DNA of 17,958 nucleotides from Bacillota bacterium (GTDB lineage: Bacteria; Bacillota; Clostridia; Christensenellales; CAG-138): the NCBI GenBank assembly GCA_023426265.1, contig JAFABA010000010.1:1-17958 (forward strand). The letters are read 5' to 3'. The position numbers were made by a program, and so were the translations under genes. Shown in pieces: positions 6,972 to 13,780 of this stretch (position 1 is the stretch's first letter; every line of letters starts with the position of its first letter). Under the pieces are notes generated by a model. That model was given only the letters and a program-made list of their open reading frames with translations. It was not told the DNA's origin and made no database searches.

Positions 6972-7962
6972 TTCTGTCCCCCTTTTCCGTTACGGGTAAG
7001 CCCTTTGATTTAATATCTTTTGCAAGCAGCGCCACGCCAACGGCGTTATCGCCGGAAAGCGCCGCCTCACCAAAATGCAGCGTCAACGCCGATTTTTCAA
7101 GGCGTTCTTTTAAAAGCTCCCGCAGCAGCGCGCTGCTCGCCACACCGCCACACAACAGTACGTCCGGTATTTTGGTTTCTTCATAGCCCTGCCGCAACAG
7201 CTTTACAATGGTACGGGAAAGGCAATCGTATACGGCGAACGCCACGGCTTCTTTCTCTGTACCTTTTGCCAGAAGTTGCTGCGCTTTTGTCTCCACGCCG
7301 GAAAACGAGCAGGAAAGCCCTTTCACCGACGAAGGAAGGAGTATATTCTGCGCGCCGGAATATTGTCTTGCGAGGCGCTCAAGCTCTGCTCCCGCCGGAA
7401 AGGGCAACCCCATCTTAACGCCCACCCGGTCCACAAACTGCCCGGCATGCAGGTCGCTTGTACCACCCAGCAGCTTTAACTCTCCGATATACCCGCCGTT
7501 CATTCGGGCCAGAACAAGCTCCGTCGTTCCGCCGGAAATGTGGAGCGATAGAAAGTCTTTTTTCAGGAGCGCTTCGTTCCCGTGCAGCGCCGCGCGAACA
7601 TGCCCCGCCTGATGGGATACTTTATAGAGGGGCACATGCAGGGCAGCGGCGACGGAAGCAGCCACGCTTCTGCCCACAGCGAATACCGGCATGTAGCTGC
7701 CCTCCAAATCCCTTGGAGCGGCAGAAACCGCAACGGCCGCTATCTTTTTTGTATCAACGCCTGAAAGCGCCTCCGGCAGCATGCGCTCCAGATTTCCGAT
7801 ATGCTGGAACACGCCTTCGGACTGCCGAAGCCCCGCTTCCCCCAAATGAACACGAAGCATCGTCCTTTCCGAAAAGACGATGCCCGAATGCCCTACGCAG
7901 GCGATGGAAGTGGTATAACAGCTTGTATCAAATCCCAGATACAGCGCTTCTTCCCGGTTCAC
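6964..7962 (-). CDS. TsaD/Kae1-family (peptidase M22-like) protein
   Basis: Belongs to the ASKHA-fold family of TsaD, which with TsaB and TsaE makes the t6A modification of tRNA. It has 332 residues, near TsaD length. The metal-binding HxxxH is present as His117-Gln-Ala-Gly-His121, the phosphate loop SGGTTEL is at 143-149, GGVASSALLR at about 272-281, and the final Asp ligand probably Asp305 in LSGDNAVG. The N-terminal strand reads LGFDTSCYTTS rather than the usual GIESSCDDT of true TsaD. Clostridia often carry such a paralogue between nusB and folD, so I call it a family member rather than tsaD itself. The start is GTG with AGAGAGG a few bases upstream, 12 bp after the nusB stop. Confidence 0.85.
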   Translation of the reverse strand: MNREEALYLGFDTSCYTTSIACVGHSGIVFSERTMLRVHLGEAGLRQSEGVFQHIGNLERMLPEALSGVDTKKIAAVAVSAAPRDLEGSYMPVFAVGRSVAASVAAALHVPLYKVSHQAGHVRAALHGNEALLKKDFLSLHISGGTTELVLARMNGGYIGELKLLGGTSDLHAGQFVDRVGVKMGLPFPAGAELERLARQYSGAQNILLPSSVKGLSCSFSGVETKAQQLLAKGTEKEAVAFAVYDCLSRTIVKLLRQGYEETKIPDVLLCGGVASSALLRELLKERLEKSALTLHFGEAALSGDNAVGVALLAKDIKSKGLPVTEKGDRNE

Positions 7963-7974
7963 CTGTACCTCTCT

Positions 7975-8385
7975 TTACACGTGTTCGAGTTGCTTGGAAA
8001 GCGTTCCGAGTATTCCGTTGATATAGGCGGGGGATTTATCCCCCGCGAAGCGCTTTGCAAGCTCCACGGCCTCATTTATGGAGACGCTGTGCGGAATGTC
8101 CTGCCGGTGCAGCATTTCATAGAGCGCAATACGCAGGATGCAAAGGTCCACCTTGGGCATGCGGCCCACCGTCCAGCCTATAGCATTGCTGCCGATCAGC
8201 GCGTCGATCTCCCCCGTACTGGCCTCTATGCCGGCAACAAGGTTATCCGCAAACTCGATATCCTCCTGTGGGGGCTCGTCCTCTATCCCGGTCTGCTCCA
8301 ATATGCAGCGGTAATCGTTCTCTCCGCCAAGCATTCGGGCAAACATCAGTTTCATTGCGACTTCTCGCGCGATCTTTCTGCTCAT
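7975..8385 (-). CDS. nusB: Transcription antitermination factor NusB
   Basis: NusB binds boxA RNA together with NusE (ribosomal protein S10) and supports antitermination of rRNA operons. It has 136 residues, all-helical, normal length. The N-terminal RKIAREVAMKLMF segment and the C-terminal VSINEAVELAKRFAGDKSPAYINGIL pattern (shown here broken by the family hallmark residues NEAVELAK and YINGIL) are diagnostic. It sits between the asp23 module and folD, as in many Firmicutes. The 32 bp upstream hold no visible promoter. Confidence 0.95.
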   Translation of the reverse strand: MSRKIAREVAMKLMFARMLGGENDYRCILEQTGIEDEPPQEDIEFADNLVAGIEASTGEIDALIGSNAIGWTVGRMPKVDLCILRIALYEMLHRQDIPHSVSINEAVELAKRFAGDKSPAYINGILGTLSKQLEHV

Positions 8386-8417
8386 ACGCAGGCGTTAATC
8401 CTCCCCGGTCTCGCTCT

Positions 8418-8648
8418 TTATCTCCTGGGCAAAATGCGATCCAGAAAGGTTTTGACCATTTCCCATCCGCCTTTGTCCATCAGGCTCCCTACCACAAAGC
8501 ATACCCCTACCACGATCATCAACAGCAGCGTCCGCCAGAAGTTGATGGTAAGTATCAGTATGCCGATCAAAAGGCCCAGCGCAACGAGCCATATCGTCCA
8601 TCTGTGCTCAGTATAAAACACAAGCAATCTCTCTTTCAATCCCGGCAT
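8418..8648 (-). CDS. DUF2273 small membrane protein
   Basis: A 76-residue integral membrane protein with two hydrophobic segments at about 18-35 and 39-55, separated by a short FWRT turn, and a basic C-terminal end. The pattern (two helices, Phe-Trp-Arg/Lys-Thr turn, conserved Gly after the second helix) fits the DUF2273 family, usually encoded beside Asp23 and AmaP. Its function is not established; the context suggests membrane attachment of Asp23-family proteins. It follows amaP after 23 bp and precedes nusB by 32 bp. Confidence 0.8.
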   Translation of the reverse strand: MPGLKERLLVFYTEHRWTIWLVALGLLIGILILTINFWRTLLLMIVVGVCFVVGSLMDKGGWEMVKTFLDRILPRR

Positions 8649-8671
8649 GGCTTTCCCTCATTCCAGCCGCG

Positions 8672-9235
8672 CTATTCCACGCGGCTCTTGGGGTTGCTGG
8701 AGGTATCTTCAACCAGTATGCCGATTTCGCGCACATTGATGCCGGAGTTCTTCTCCACGTATTCCTTGAGCGTCTTCTGAAGCTCTGCGGAAAGCGTAGG
8801 GATGTCCGTATCCGGCATAAGGGCGAGGCGGACGCTTAACGTAATGCCGCCTTCGCGTACGGCGCGTACGCAGCTTACCACGTTGCGAATGCGGTTATTG
8901 GCGCGGCAATGCTTCTGCACCATGCTATCGATAGCCGAAAGCGTGATGAACGTCGCGCCAAGCTCGGTCGCCTGCACCAGCGTGGAGGTGGGCTGCACCT
9001 CTTTTTTGCCGCCGCTCCCCGCAAACATCAGCCGTACGGTGATCACAAAGAGCACCAGGCCCGAGGAAGCGAGTATGATGGCGTTGTTGGCGCCCCAATA
9101 CAGTACGTCCACAAACGCCTTGAGATTGGCCGCCGGAATAACCCGGGCGGCAAGCGCTATGAGCAGCAGCGAGAGAACGAGCGTCACGATTAAAAGCAGC
9201 GCCAAGAGTATCCGATCAAAGAGCTTTGCCTTCAT
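8672..9235 (-). CDS. amaP: Alkaline shock response membrane anchor protein AmaP
   Basis: AmaP is the membrane partner of Asp23. The 187-residue protein has two membrane segments (about 9-32 and 50-70) and a C-terminal soluble domain of about 110 residues resembling Asp23 itself (VREGGITLSVRLALMPDTD). I chose the ATG at 9235 because a perfect AGGAGA site lies 7 bases upstream; the frame is open to 9316 but no ribosome site supports that. It lies 125 bp after asp23, in the same direction, forming an envelope-associated module with DUF2273. Confidence 0.85.
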   Translation of the reverse strand: MKAKLFDRILLALLLIVTLVLSLLLIALAARVIPAANLKAFVDVLYWGANNAIILASSGLVLFVITVRLMFAGSGGKKEVQPTSTLVQATELGATFITLSAIDSMVQKHCRANNRIRNVVSCVRAVREGGITLSVRLALMPDTDIPTLSAELQKTLKEYVEKNSGINVREIGILVEDTSSNPKSRVE

Positions 9236-9251
9236 ATGTATATCTCCTGCT

Positions 9252-9360
9252 AAACAGCCGTCAGCTTTCGTAGTTGTGTCATGCGCCATGGTCATGCGGG
9301 ACCGCCCTAAGCGCAATGGAGCGATAAGGACAGTCCCGGCCGTCGTACTTCAAACAGCCG
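9252..9360. repeat. asp23-amaP spacer: 9-bp direct repeats around a stem-loop
   Basis: The 125-bp gap between asp23 and amaP holds AAACAGCCG twice, at 9252-9260 and 9352-9360, exactly 100 bp apart. The right copy touches the asp23 stop codon. Between them is an inverted repeat: CGGGAC at 9297-9302 pairs with GTCCCG at 9333-9338, with an inner stem (about 9305-9313 with 9321-9329) of seven pairs out of nine. It may be an mRNA stability or processing structure between the two cistrons, or the trace of a small insertion with target duplication. The repeats could also be chance. Confidence 0.4.
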
Positions 9361-9816
9361 CTACTTGACGCGGGGCGGTTCGACCGGCTTGGGTTCCTTT
9401 TCCGGCTTTTCCTTCTTCTGCTTCTCTTCTCGCACAGGTTCCTCGGTTTCGAAGCTGACCGCCTGCACATAGACGTTCGCTTCCACCACGCGAAGGCCCG
9501 TCATGGTTTCCACTGCGCCGCGGATGGCCTGCTGGATATTGGCGCACACATCCTGGATGCGAAACCCGTATTTGATGATGACGCTTACGTCAATGGCCGT
9601 TTCTTCCGTACCGACTTCGACCTTGACTCCCTTCGTCAGATTCTTGCGGCCCAGCATTTCGGTAATGCCTTCCACCATGCCGCCGCTCATGCCAGCGACA
9701 CCGGGCACGTCCGCAGCGGCAAGCGCCGCAATCGTCGCGATTACATCCGATGCAAATACAATTTTACCGCCTTCGCCGCCTTTGATTACGGGAATGATCT
9801 CGTTGCTGTTATCCAT
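9361..9816 (-). CDS. Asp23/Gls24 family envelope stress protein
   Basis: Asp23-family protein of 151 residues, a cytoplasmic protein that associates with the membrane through AmaP. The core has the family patterns GKIVFASDVIATIAALAA and PGVAGMSGG near residues 17-45, then GVKVEVGTEETAIDVSVIIKYG and IQQAIRGAVETMTGL (each named by its conserved core). A charged Lys/Glu/Pro tail occupies the last 25 residues. I chose the ATG at 9816 because AGGAGGAG is just upstream; the longer open frame to 9861 has no ribosome site. It is the first gene of the - strand housekeeping operon and has its own promoter at 9873-9900. In B. subtilis the orthologue yqhY lies at the same place before nusB, but accB-accC are missing here. 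Confidence 0.9.
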   Translation of the reverse strand: MDNSNEIIPVIKGGEGGKIVFASDVIATIAALAAADVPGVAGMSGGMVEGITEMLGRKNLTKGVKVEVGTEETAIDVSVIIKYGFRIQDVCANIQQAIRGAVETMTGLRVVEANVYVQAVSFETEEPVREEKQKKEKPEKEPKPVEPPRVK

Positions 9817-9872
9817 AGAGCTCCTCCTCTTCCATTGCATCTCCGGCACCGTTATGCGCATCCGGTCTTTCT

Positions 9873-9900
9873 ATTATAGCAGATGCAGTTGTTAATGCAA
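9873..9900 (-). promoter_or_regulatory. Extended -10 sigma-A promoter for the asp23-ispA operon
   Basis: Reading the - strand, TTGCAT (9895-9900) is followed after 16 bp by a perfect TATAAT (9873-9878), preceded by TG at the extended -10 position (TGCTATAAT). The start should fall near 9866, about 50 bases before asp23. It separates the vegetative operon from the sporulation operon spoIIIA that lies upstream on the same strand. Confidence 0.8.
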
Positions 9901-9935
9901 ACAAGGGGTTCCATAAATTTGGCGATATACCGTGT

Positions 9936-9962
9936 CCTTCCGCCTTTTTACCCCGCGGAAGG
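9936..9962. terminator. Stem-loop at the end of spoIIIAH
   Basis: CCTTCCGC (9936-9943) and GCGGAAGG (9955-9962) form a perfect 8-bp stem with an 11-base loop that contains the spoIIIAH stop codon (9948-9950). On the transcribed - strand no T run follows, so it is not a classical intrinsic terminator for spoIIIA. On the + strand it is followed by a T-rich stretch (ATATATTTTT), so it could stop transcription entering from the left. It may limit read-through between spoIIIA and asp23 or protect the mRNA end. Confidence 0.5.
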
Positions 9963-10460
9963 ATATATTTTTACATTTTGTGCATCCATCTCGGTCTCGC
10001 CGTATACGATGTCGAGTATCTGGGCGGCCTGCTTGGCGTCAATCTGCTCCGCCTTGATGACCACATTGACGCTGTCCTCGCCCACCATCACCGCCACGTC
10101 ATCAAAACCTTTGGCTTTGATGAGGCTTTCAATATTGCGTTCCTTCTCCATGCTGTCCACGATTGCAAGCTTCTGCTGCTGTGCGTCGGCAAGCGTTTCC
10201 GCATCCGTATCCTCGTTGAGGATGATCGCGTCCAGCCAATCCACCTCCTCTTTGCGTTCGGTTTCCCGGTCCGCGCGGAAGACCGCGTAATAGTCCTCCG
10301 CATCAATGTCTACGTTTGCTGTCTGCGTTTGATCCGGCCCGCCCAACGAATTTACATTTTTGGCGTTCTCCTCCGCAGCGGCGTTGAGCCTGATGTTGAT
10401 AAATACCGCTACCACAAGCAACACGACCAAGCCGATAAGTACCCCGTATTTCTTTTTCAT
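9948..10460 (-). CDS. spoIIIAH: SpoIIIAH, mother-cell channel component
   Basis: SpoIIIAH is anchored in the mother-cell side of the septal membrane and its outer domain binds forespore SpoIIQ, forming the A-Q channel. It has 170 residues (B. subtilis 218). One N-terminal membrane segment is at about 6-22 after MKKK, followed by an acidic linker and a C-terminal domain (about 95-170) with the ring-building fold pattern (GFDDVAVMVGEDSVNVVIKA, AAQILDIV). The shorter length is in the linker. It is the last gene of the operon, 22 bp after spoIIIAG, with a GGGGAAG ribosome site. Confidence 0.92.
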   Translation of the reverse strand: MKKKYGVLIGLVVLLVVAVFINIRLNAAAEENAKNVNSLGGPDQTQTANVDIDAEDYYAVFRADRETERKEEVDWLDAIILNEDTDAETLADAQQQKLAIVDSMEKERNIESLIKAKGFDDVAVMVGEDSVNVVIKAEQIDAKQAAQILDIVYGETEMDAQNVKIYPSAG

Positions 10461-10482
10461 GCCCGCTTCCCCTTTCCAATGT

Positions 10483-11106
10483 TTATTCTTTTTCAGATTG
10501 TCCGTTTACCACAGTACCGCTGTCGAGCGCAAACACCTCGATGCTTGATGCGGGCACGTTGAGAACGGTCTGCACCGCGCGCTGCAGATCCATTCGCACC
10601 GCGACGTTATCCGCTCCTTCCGCCACCACGATCACGCCGCGTACGGCGGGCTTCTTTTCCGTAATGACAATGGGTTCCGTTCCTCCGTTGCCGGAGACGG
10701 TGGCGGGCTTCTGGGATTCCGTTTTCTGCTCCACCGTGCTTTCCTTTTCGTTGTCTACGGTTTCGGAGCGGTTGGTGTTGGTATCCGTATTCATGGCGGT
10801 CACAATCTCAGGCCCGGTTTCGTAGGTGATCATCACCTCCACGCGGCCGGCGCCACGGATGCTTGATAATACCGCCTCCAACCGCTCTTCTACTTCCAGC
10901 TCCGATTGGGCGGCATATTGGGTGTTTTGCGCGGGCTCGGCGGAAGAGGGTTTTTCCTTTGGGAACAGCGTGGAAACGTACAGCAGTACGATCAGCAGCG
11001 CAAGACCGATATACACCACCAGTTCCAATTTTTTATTCGCCTTGAGAACGGCGGCGATGCGTGCGATAATACCGTTTTCCGATTTCGGTTTTCTCCTGTT
11101 GTCCAA
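10483..11106 (-). CDS. spoIIIAG: SpoIIIAG, ring-forming channel component
   Basis: SpoIIIAG forms a large ring in the intermembrane space of the SpoIIIA-SpoIIQ complex. It has 207 residues (B. subtilis 229). A single membrane segment is at about 29-48, then a linker, then a ring-building domain split in two (about 70-100 and 153-195) by a Thr/Asn/Glu-rich insert (about 100-152); in B. subtilis that insert forms the beta-triangle. The start is TTG at 11106, supported by AAAGGAGG upstream. It follows spoIIIAF after 50 bp. Confidence 0.92.
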   Translation of the reverse strand: MDNRRKPKSENGIIARIAAVLKANKKLELVVYIGLALLIVLLYVSTLFPKEKPSSAEPAQNTQYAAQSELEVEERLEAVLSSIRGAGRVEVMITYETGPEIVTAMNTDTNTNRSETVDNEKESTVEQKTESQKPATVSGNGGTEPIVITEKKPAVRGVIVVAEGADNVAVRMDLQRAVQTVLNVPASSIEVFALDSGTVVNGQSEKE

Positions 11107-11156
11107 CCCTGTTTCCTCCTTTTAGCCTACGGTTATGAATTTTAGTCCGGCAGGCC

Positions 11157-11447
11157 TTACCCCGCCTGCTCCAGGCTCTGCTGATAATACTTTCGCAAAA
11201 GGTCCTCATACGAGGGGCTGGGTACCGGCGTAAACTGAGGCAGTTCCTCCATTTGAAACAGTTCGGTAGAAGGCGCCGACGTGACAAGCTGCACGATGGG
11301 CGCCGATACGGACAGCAAAAACACAAGCCCCACCGTAAACAGAACGGTTTTTTTGAGCTTCCCCTCCGGGACGATCACCTCAAGCAATGTGATGACCACT
11401 GCCATACCGGCGATGAGCAGCGTGATTTGGTAGAGAAAGTCTTGCAT
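11157..11447 (-). CDS. spoIIIAF: SpoIIIAF, short form without the soluble domain
   Basis: Membrane component of the SpoIIIA complex, assigned by position between AE and AG and by its N-terminal part. Only 96 residues, against about 200 in B. subtilis. Two membrane segments (about 5-25 and 33-54, separated by PEGKLKK) fit the family, but the C-terminal soluble domain is replaced by a 40-residue Pro/Ser/Glu tail. The stop is followed after 50 bp by a well-formed spoIIIAG start, so there is no room for a frameshifted remainder. The ribosome site (TAGGAGA) overlaps the spoIIIAE stop codon. Confidence 0.85.
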   Translation of the reverse strand: MQDFLYQITLLIAGMAVVITLLEVIVPEGKLKKTVLFTVGLVFLLSVSAPIVQLVTSAPSTELFQMEELPQFTPVPSPSYEDLLRKYYQQSLEQAG

Positions 11448-11459
11448 TGCCTGTTTCTC

Positions 11460-12629
11460 CTAGCCGACCGCAGCGTTGCCCGCGCCCATAATGAGCCCCA
11501 CCGTGATCATGAACATAATGCTTAGGGACGCCGCAGCGGCAAACAAATAGGTGAGCACATCCCCGATGGAAGCGAGCATCTTAGGGATCCGTGGTTCCGC
11601 GATGGGTTCGCAGACCGCCGCCGCGAGCCGGAAGGAAAGCATGCCCACCGCGATGCGCGCAAGCGGCACAATGACGATTCCGAAGGCGATCAGTATGGCC
11701 GTAACCCCCACCGCGTTCTTGACAAGCACCGCACAGCCCAGCACCGTATCCACCGTGCCGGATACCATGCCGCCCACAATGGGTACCATTTTGTCGAGTG
11801 CAAATTTCGCCGTACGTACGGATACGCCGTCAAACGAGGCCGCAGTCAAGCCCTGGAGCGACGTTACGCCGAAATACAGCGTGGAAATCAGCCCAATCAT
11901 CCACTTGGCCACAGTCTTGCTGAGGTTGAACAACTGCCCAAGCTGCACCTTTCCCGTGATGTTATTGAGCATGCCCAGCACCCCGCCCGTAAGGATGACG
12001 GGAAGCACCACATTTTGCAGCGCCACGGATACGCCGCTGCAGAGCATGGTCATGGCGGGCTGGAATATACCCGCGGATGCGATGCCGCCCGCAGCCGTGA
12101 GCATGGTGAGCAGCGCCGGAAAGGCAAGCTCCACAAACGTGGACGTGCGCTCTATGGTATCCCGCGCGATATCCGCGAGGGAGAGAAAAGATACCATGGC
12201 CACGCCGATGGCGAAGCATTGGCACACGAATGCCGCGATTTCATTTACGCCGCTCATGTTGGCCTCACTCATGGCCCGCAAAAACCCGCTCAGCACGGCG
12301 ATCGCCAACAGGCTGATGATCATGGGCAGGACGTCGGGCAGCATGGCTTTTAACAAATGCGCCAGCGTATCCTGCACCGATGTGCCCAAATACTCTCCTT
12401 CTCCCAGCGCGTAGCCGCTGATGAGGGCATAGAGATCCTTGCCGCCCCAAAGCGACTTGACGTCCTCAGGCAGTGCGGAATAGGTTTCGTTCCAGCCGCC
12501 GACGTCCGCGCCGTCTATCGCGCTCTGTACGCCGTCCACGATCTCCTGCGGGGGCTGCGCCAGAGCCCGGACGGGGGCGAACAAAAGCGCCAGTATGAGA
12601 ACGGCCAATACGGCCCCGCGCTTTTTCAT
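11460..12629 (-). CDS. spoIIIAE: SpoIIIAE, polytopic membrane protein
   Basis: Large membrane subunit of the mother-cell feeding channel. It has 389 residues (B. subtilis 399). The N-terminus is a signal sequence (MKKRG, hydrophobic core, then ALAQ) with likely cleavage near residue 24. A soluble stretch to about 85 is followed by about seven or eight membrane segments, including the family patterns GGVLGMLNNITGKVQLGQL and GGMVSGTVDTVLG. The start overlaps the spoIIIAD stop by 4 bases, and spoIIIAF starts 12 bp after its end. Confidence 0.95.
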   Translation of the reverse strand: MKKRGAVLAVLILALLFAPVRALAQPPQEIVDGVQSAIDGADVGGWNETYSALPEDVKSLWGGKDLYALISGYALGEGEYLGTSVQDTLAHLLKAMLPDVLPMIISLLAIAVLSGFLRAMSEANMSGVNEIAAFVCQCFAIGVAMVSFLSLADIARDTIERTSTFVELAFPALLTMLTAAGGIASAGIFQPAMTMLCSGVSVALQNVVLPVILTGGVLGMLNNITGKVQLGQLFNLSKTVAKWMIGLISTLYFGVTSLQGLTAASFDGVSVRTAKFALDKMVPIVGGMVSGTVDTVLGCAVLVKNAVGVTAILIAFGIVIVPLARIAVGMLSFRLAAAVCEPIAEPRIPKMLASIGDVLTYLFAAAASLSIMFMITVGLIMGAGNAAVG

Positions 12630-13024
12630 GCGCCGCCTGCCGGAATTAAAGAAGCTACCATATCCAGCAGCGAAAGCGCCGCCGGAAGCGCCGCGGCAAG
12701 GATCATGACGCGCCCGCCCAGCTCCACTTTGGAGGCGAGCGCCGACTCCCCCGCGTCCTTGCAGATCTCCCCCGCAAACTGCGCGATGTATGCGATGCCG
12801 ATAATCTTAATCAGCAGCCCGATGTACGCGGTATTGATGCCGTACCGCCCGGATATCGCCATGATGCTTTCCAGTATGCCGCTCGTCTGCAGCACGATAT
12901 AGACAAGCAGCATCACCCCGGACACGATGCCGACCTGCATTGCCATTTCCGGCCGGTATGCGCGGATCAATACGACCACGGACGCCGCAAGCAGCGCGAA
13001 TATGGCGATGTTGAATACTGCCAT
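12626..13024 (-). CDS. spoIIIAD: SpoIIIAD membrane protein
   Basis: Small membrane subunit of the SpoIIIA complex. It has 132 residues (B. subtilis 133) with four hydrophobic segments (about 3-20, 28-48, 64-84, 108-128). The middle carries IGLLIKIIGIAYIAQFA, closely similar to SpoIIIAC, and CKDAGESALASKVELGGR. I chose ATG 13024 because AAGGAGG lies just upstream; the frame open to 13084 would run into the spoIIIAC gene. It is coupled to spoIIIAE by an ATGA overlap. Confidence 0.94.
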   Translation of the reverse strand: MAVFNIAIFALLAASVVVLIRAYRPEMAMQVGIVSGVMLLVYIVLQTSGILESIMAISGRYGINTAYIGLLIKIIGIAYIAQFAGEICKDAGESALASKVELGGRVMILAAALPAALSLLDMVASLIPAGGA

Positions 13025-13049
13025 AGGCCCCTCCTTCGTAATTGGATAA

Positions 13050-13247
13050 TTAGTAAAGCTGGAATACCTGCCGCACACTTTCAAACAGGTCGCCTATCAT
13101 ATCCAGCATCATTAAGAGGCCGATGATTAAGCCCACGATCGCCGCGATCGTCGCCATTTCATCCCGGCCGCTCTGTTTTAAAAGCTGAGCGATCACCGCC
13201 ACCAAGATACCTACGCCTGCGATTTTAAACAGTACATCGATGCTCAT
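13050..13247 (-). CDS. spoIIIAC: SpoIIIAC membrane protein
   Basis: Small membrane subunit, 65 residues (B. subtilis 68), with two hydrophobic segments at about 5-22 and 32-50. The IDVLFKIAGVGILVAVIAQ and GRDEMATIAAIVG patterns are typical of the AC/AD family. The ATG at 13247 is preceded by AGAGGGG; the longer frame to 13271 overlaps the end of spoIIIAB without a ribosome site. It lies 17 bp after spoIIIAB and 25 bp before spoIIIAD. Confidence 0.93.
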   Translation of the reverse strand: MSIDVLFKIAGVGILVAVIAQLLKQSGRDEMATIAAIVGLIIGLLMMLDMIGDLFESVRQVFQLY

Positions 13248-13264
13248 CGTATTCCCCTCTCTAG

Positions 13265-13780
13265 CTACCACAGTAAAATCGCAACGGCGATCCCGCTCAA
13301 TATGCCCACGGAACGGTACATGCGCCCTTTGCTTAAGTAAAGGCCTTCCGCCTCTTTGAGTACCGCTCCCAGGCGTTGTTGTGCGAGCGCCGCGTTCTTG
13401 GCCTGGGTATCCCGGTCGCTCCCGCCCAGGGTCTGCGCGTATTCCTCCAGTATGGCAAGCTCATCCTCATGCAGCGACGCGAATCCCTCGTCCTCAGCGC
13501 GCGCGTCTTCCATCGCCCGCTTCCACGCGGAGGGCACATCCTCGTCGGTCTTTAAATACTCCGCGAACGCGTCAAAAAATGCAGCGGTCTCTTCCGTTTT
13601 TGCCTTGCGCGCAAGCGCGCTGAGCGGCTGCGCGGTGTATTCCATCCACATGGAAAGCCGGTGAAGCGCGTCCGCCATAGCGCGCAGCGTATCTTTCCTA
13701 AGGCGCAGGGCGGACGAGGCGCGCACGCCGATGAGCGCGCAGCCTGCAAATACGCTCAGCATTGCGATTGCATGGAGCAT
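13265..13780 (-). CDS. spoIIIAB: SpoIIIAB membrane protein
   Basis: SpoIIIAB has 171 residues, the same length as in B. subtilis, with a membrane segment at each end (about 2-18 and 153-170) and a helical soluble part between, resembling the F domain of type II secretion. Visible family marks are RLSMWMEYTAQPLSALA and LGGSDRDTQ. The ATG at 13780, inside the spoIIIAA gene, has a GGGGAGGGG site upstream; the two genes overlap by 25 bases, so translation is probably coupled. Confidence 0.93.
   Translation of the reverse strand: MLHAIAMLSVFAGCALIGVRASSALRLRKDTLRAMADALHRLSMWMEYTAQPLSALARKAKTEETAAFFDAFAEYLKTDEDVPSAWKRAMEDARAEDEGFASLHEDELAILEEYAQTLGGSDRDTQAKNAALAQQRLGAVLKEAEGLYLSKGRMYRSVGILSGIAVAILLW

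Noticed and set aside
9236..9316. N-terminal extension of amaP to 9316
   Set aside because: No ribosome site, and an ideal AGGAGA site serves ATG 9235, from which the protein begins with a normal membrane segment.
11551..12414. 287-codon open frame on the + strand
   Set aside because: Shadow of spoIIIAE; Ser/Thr/Met-rich low-complexity translation without a ribosome site.
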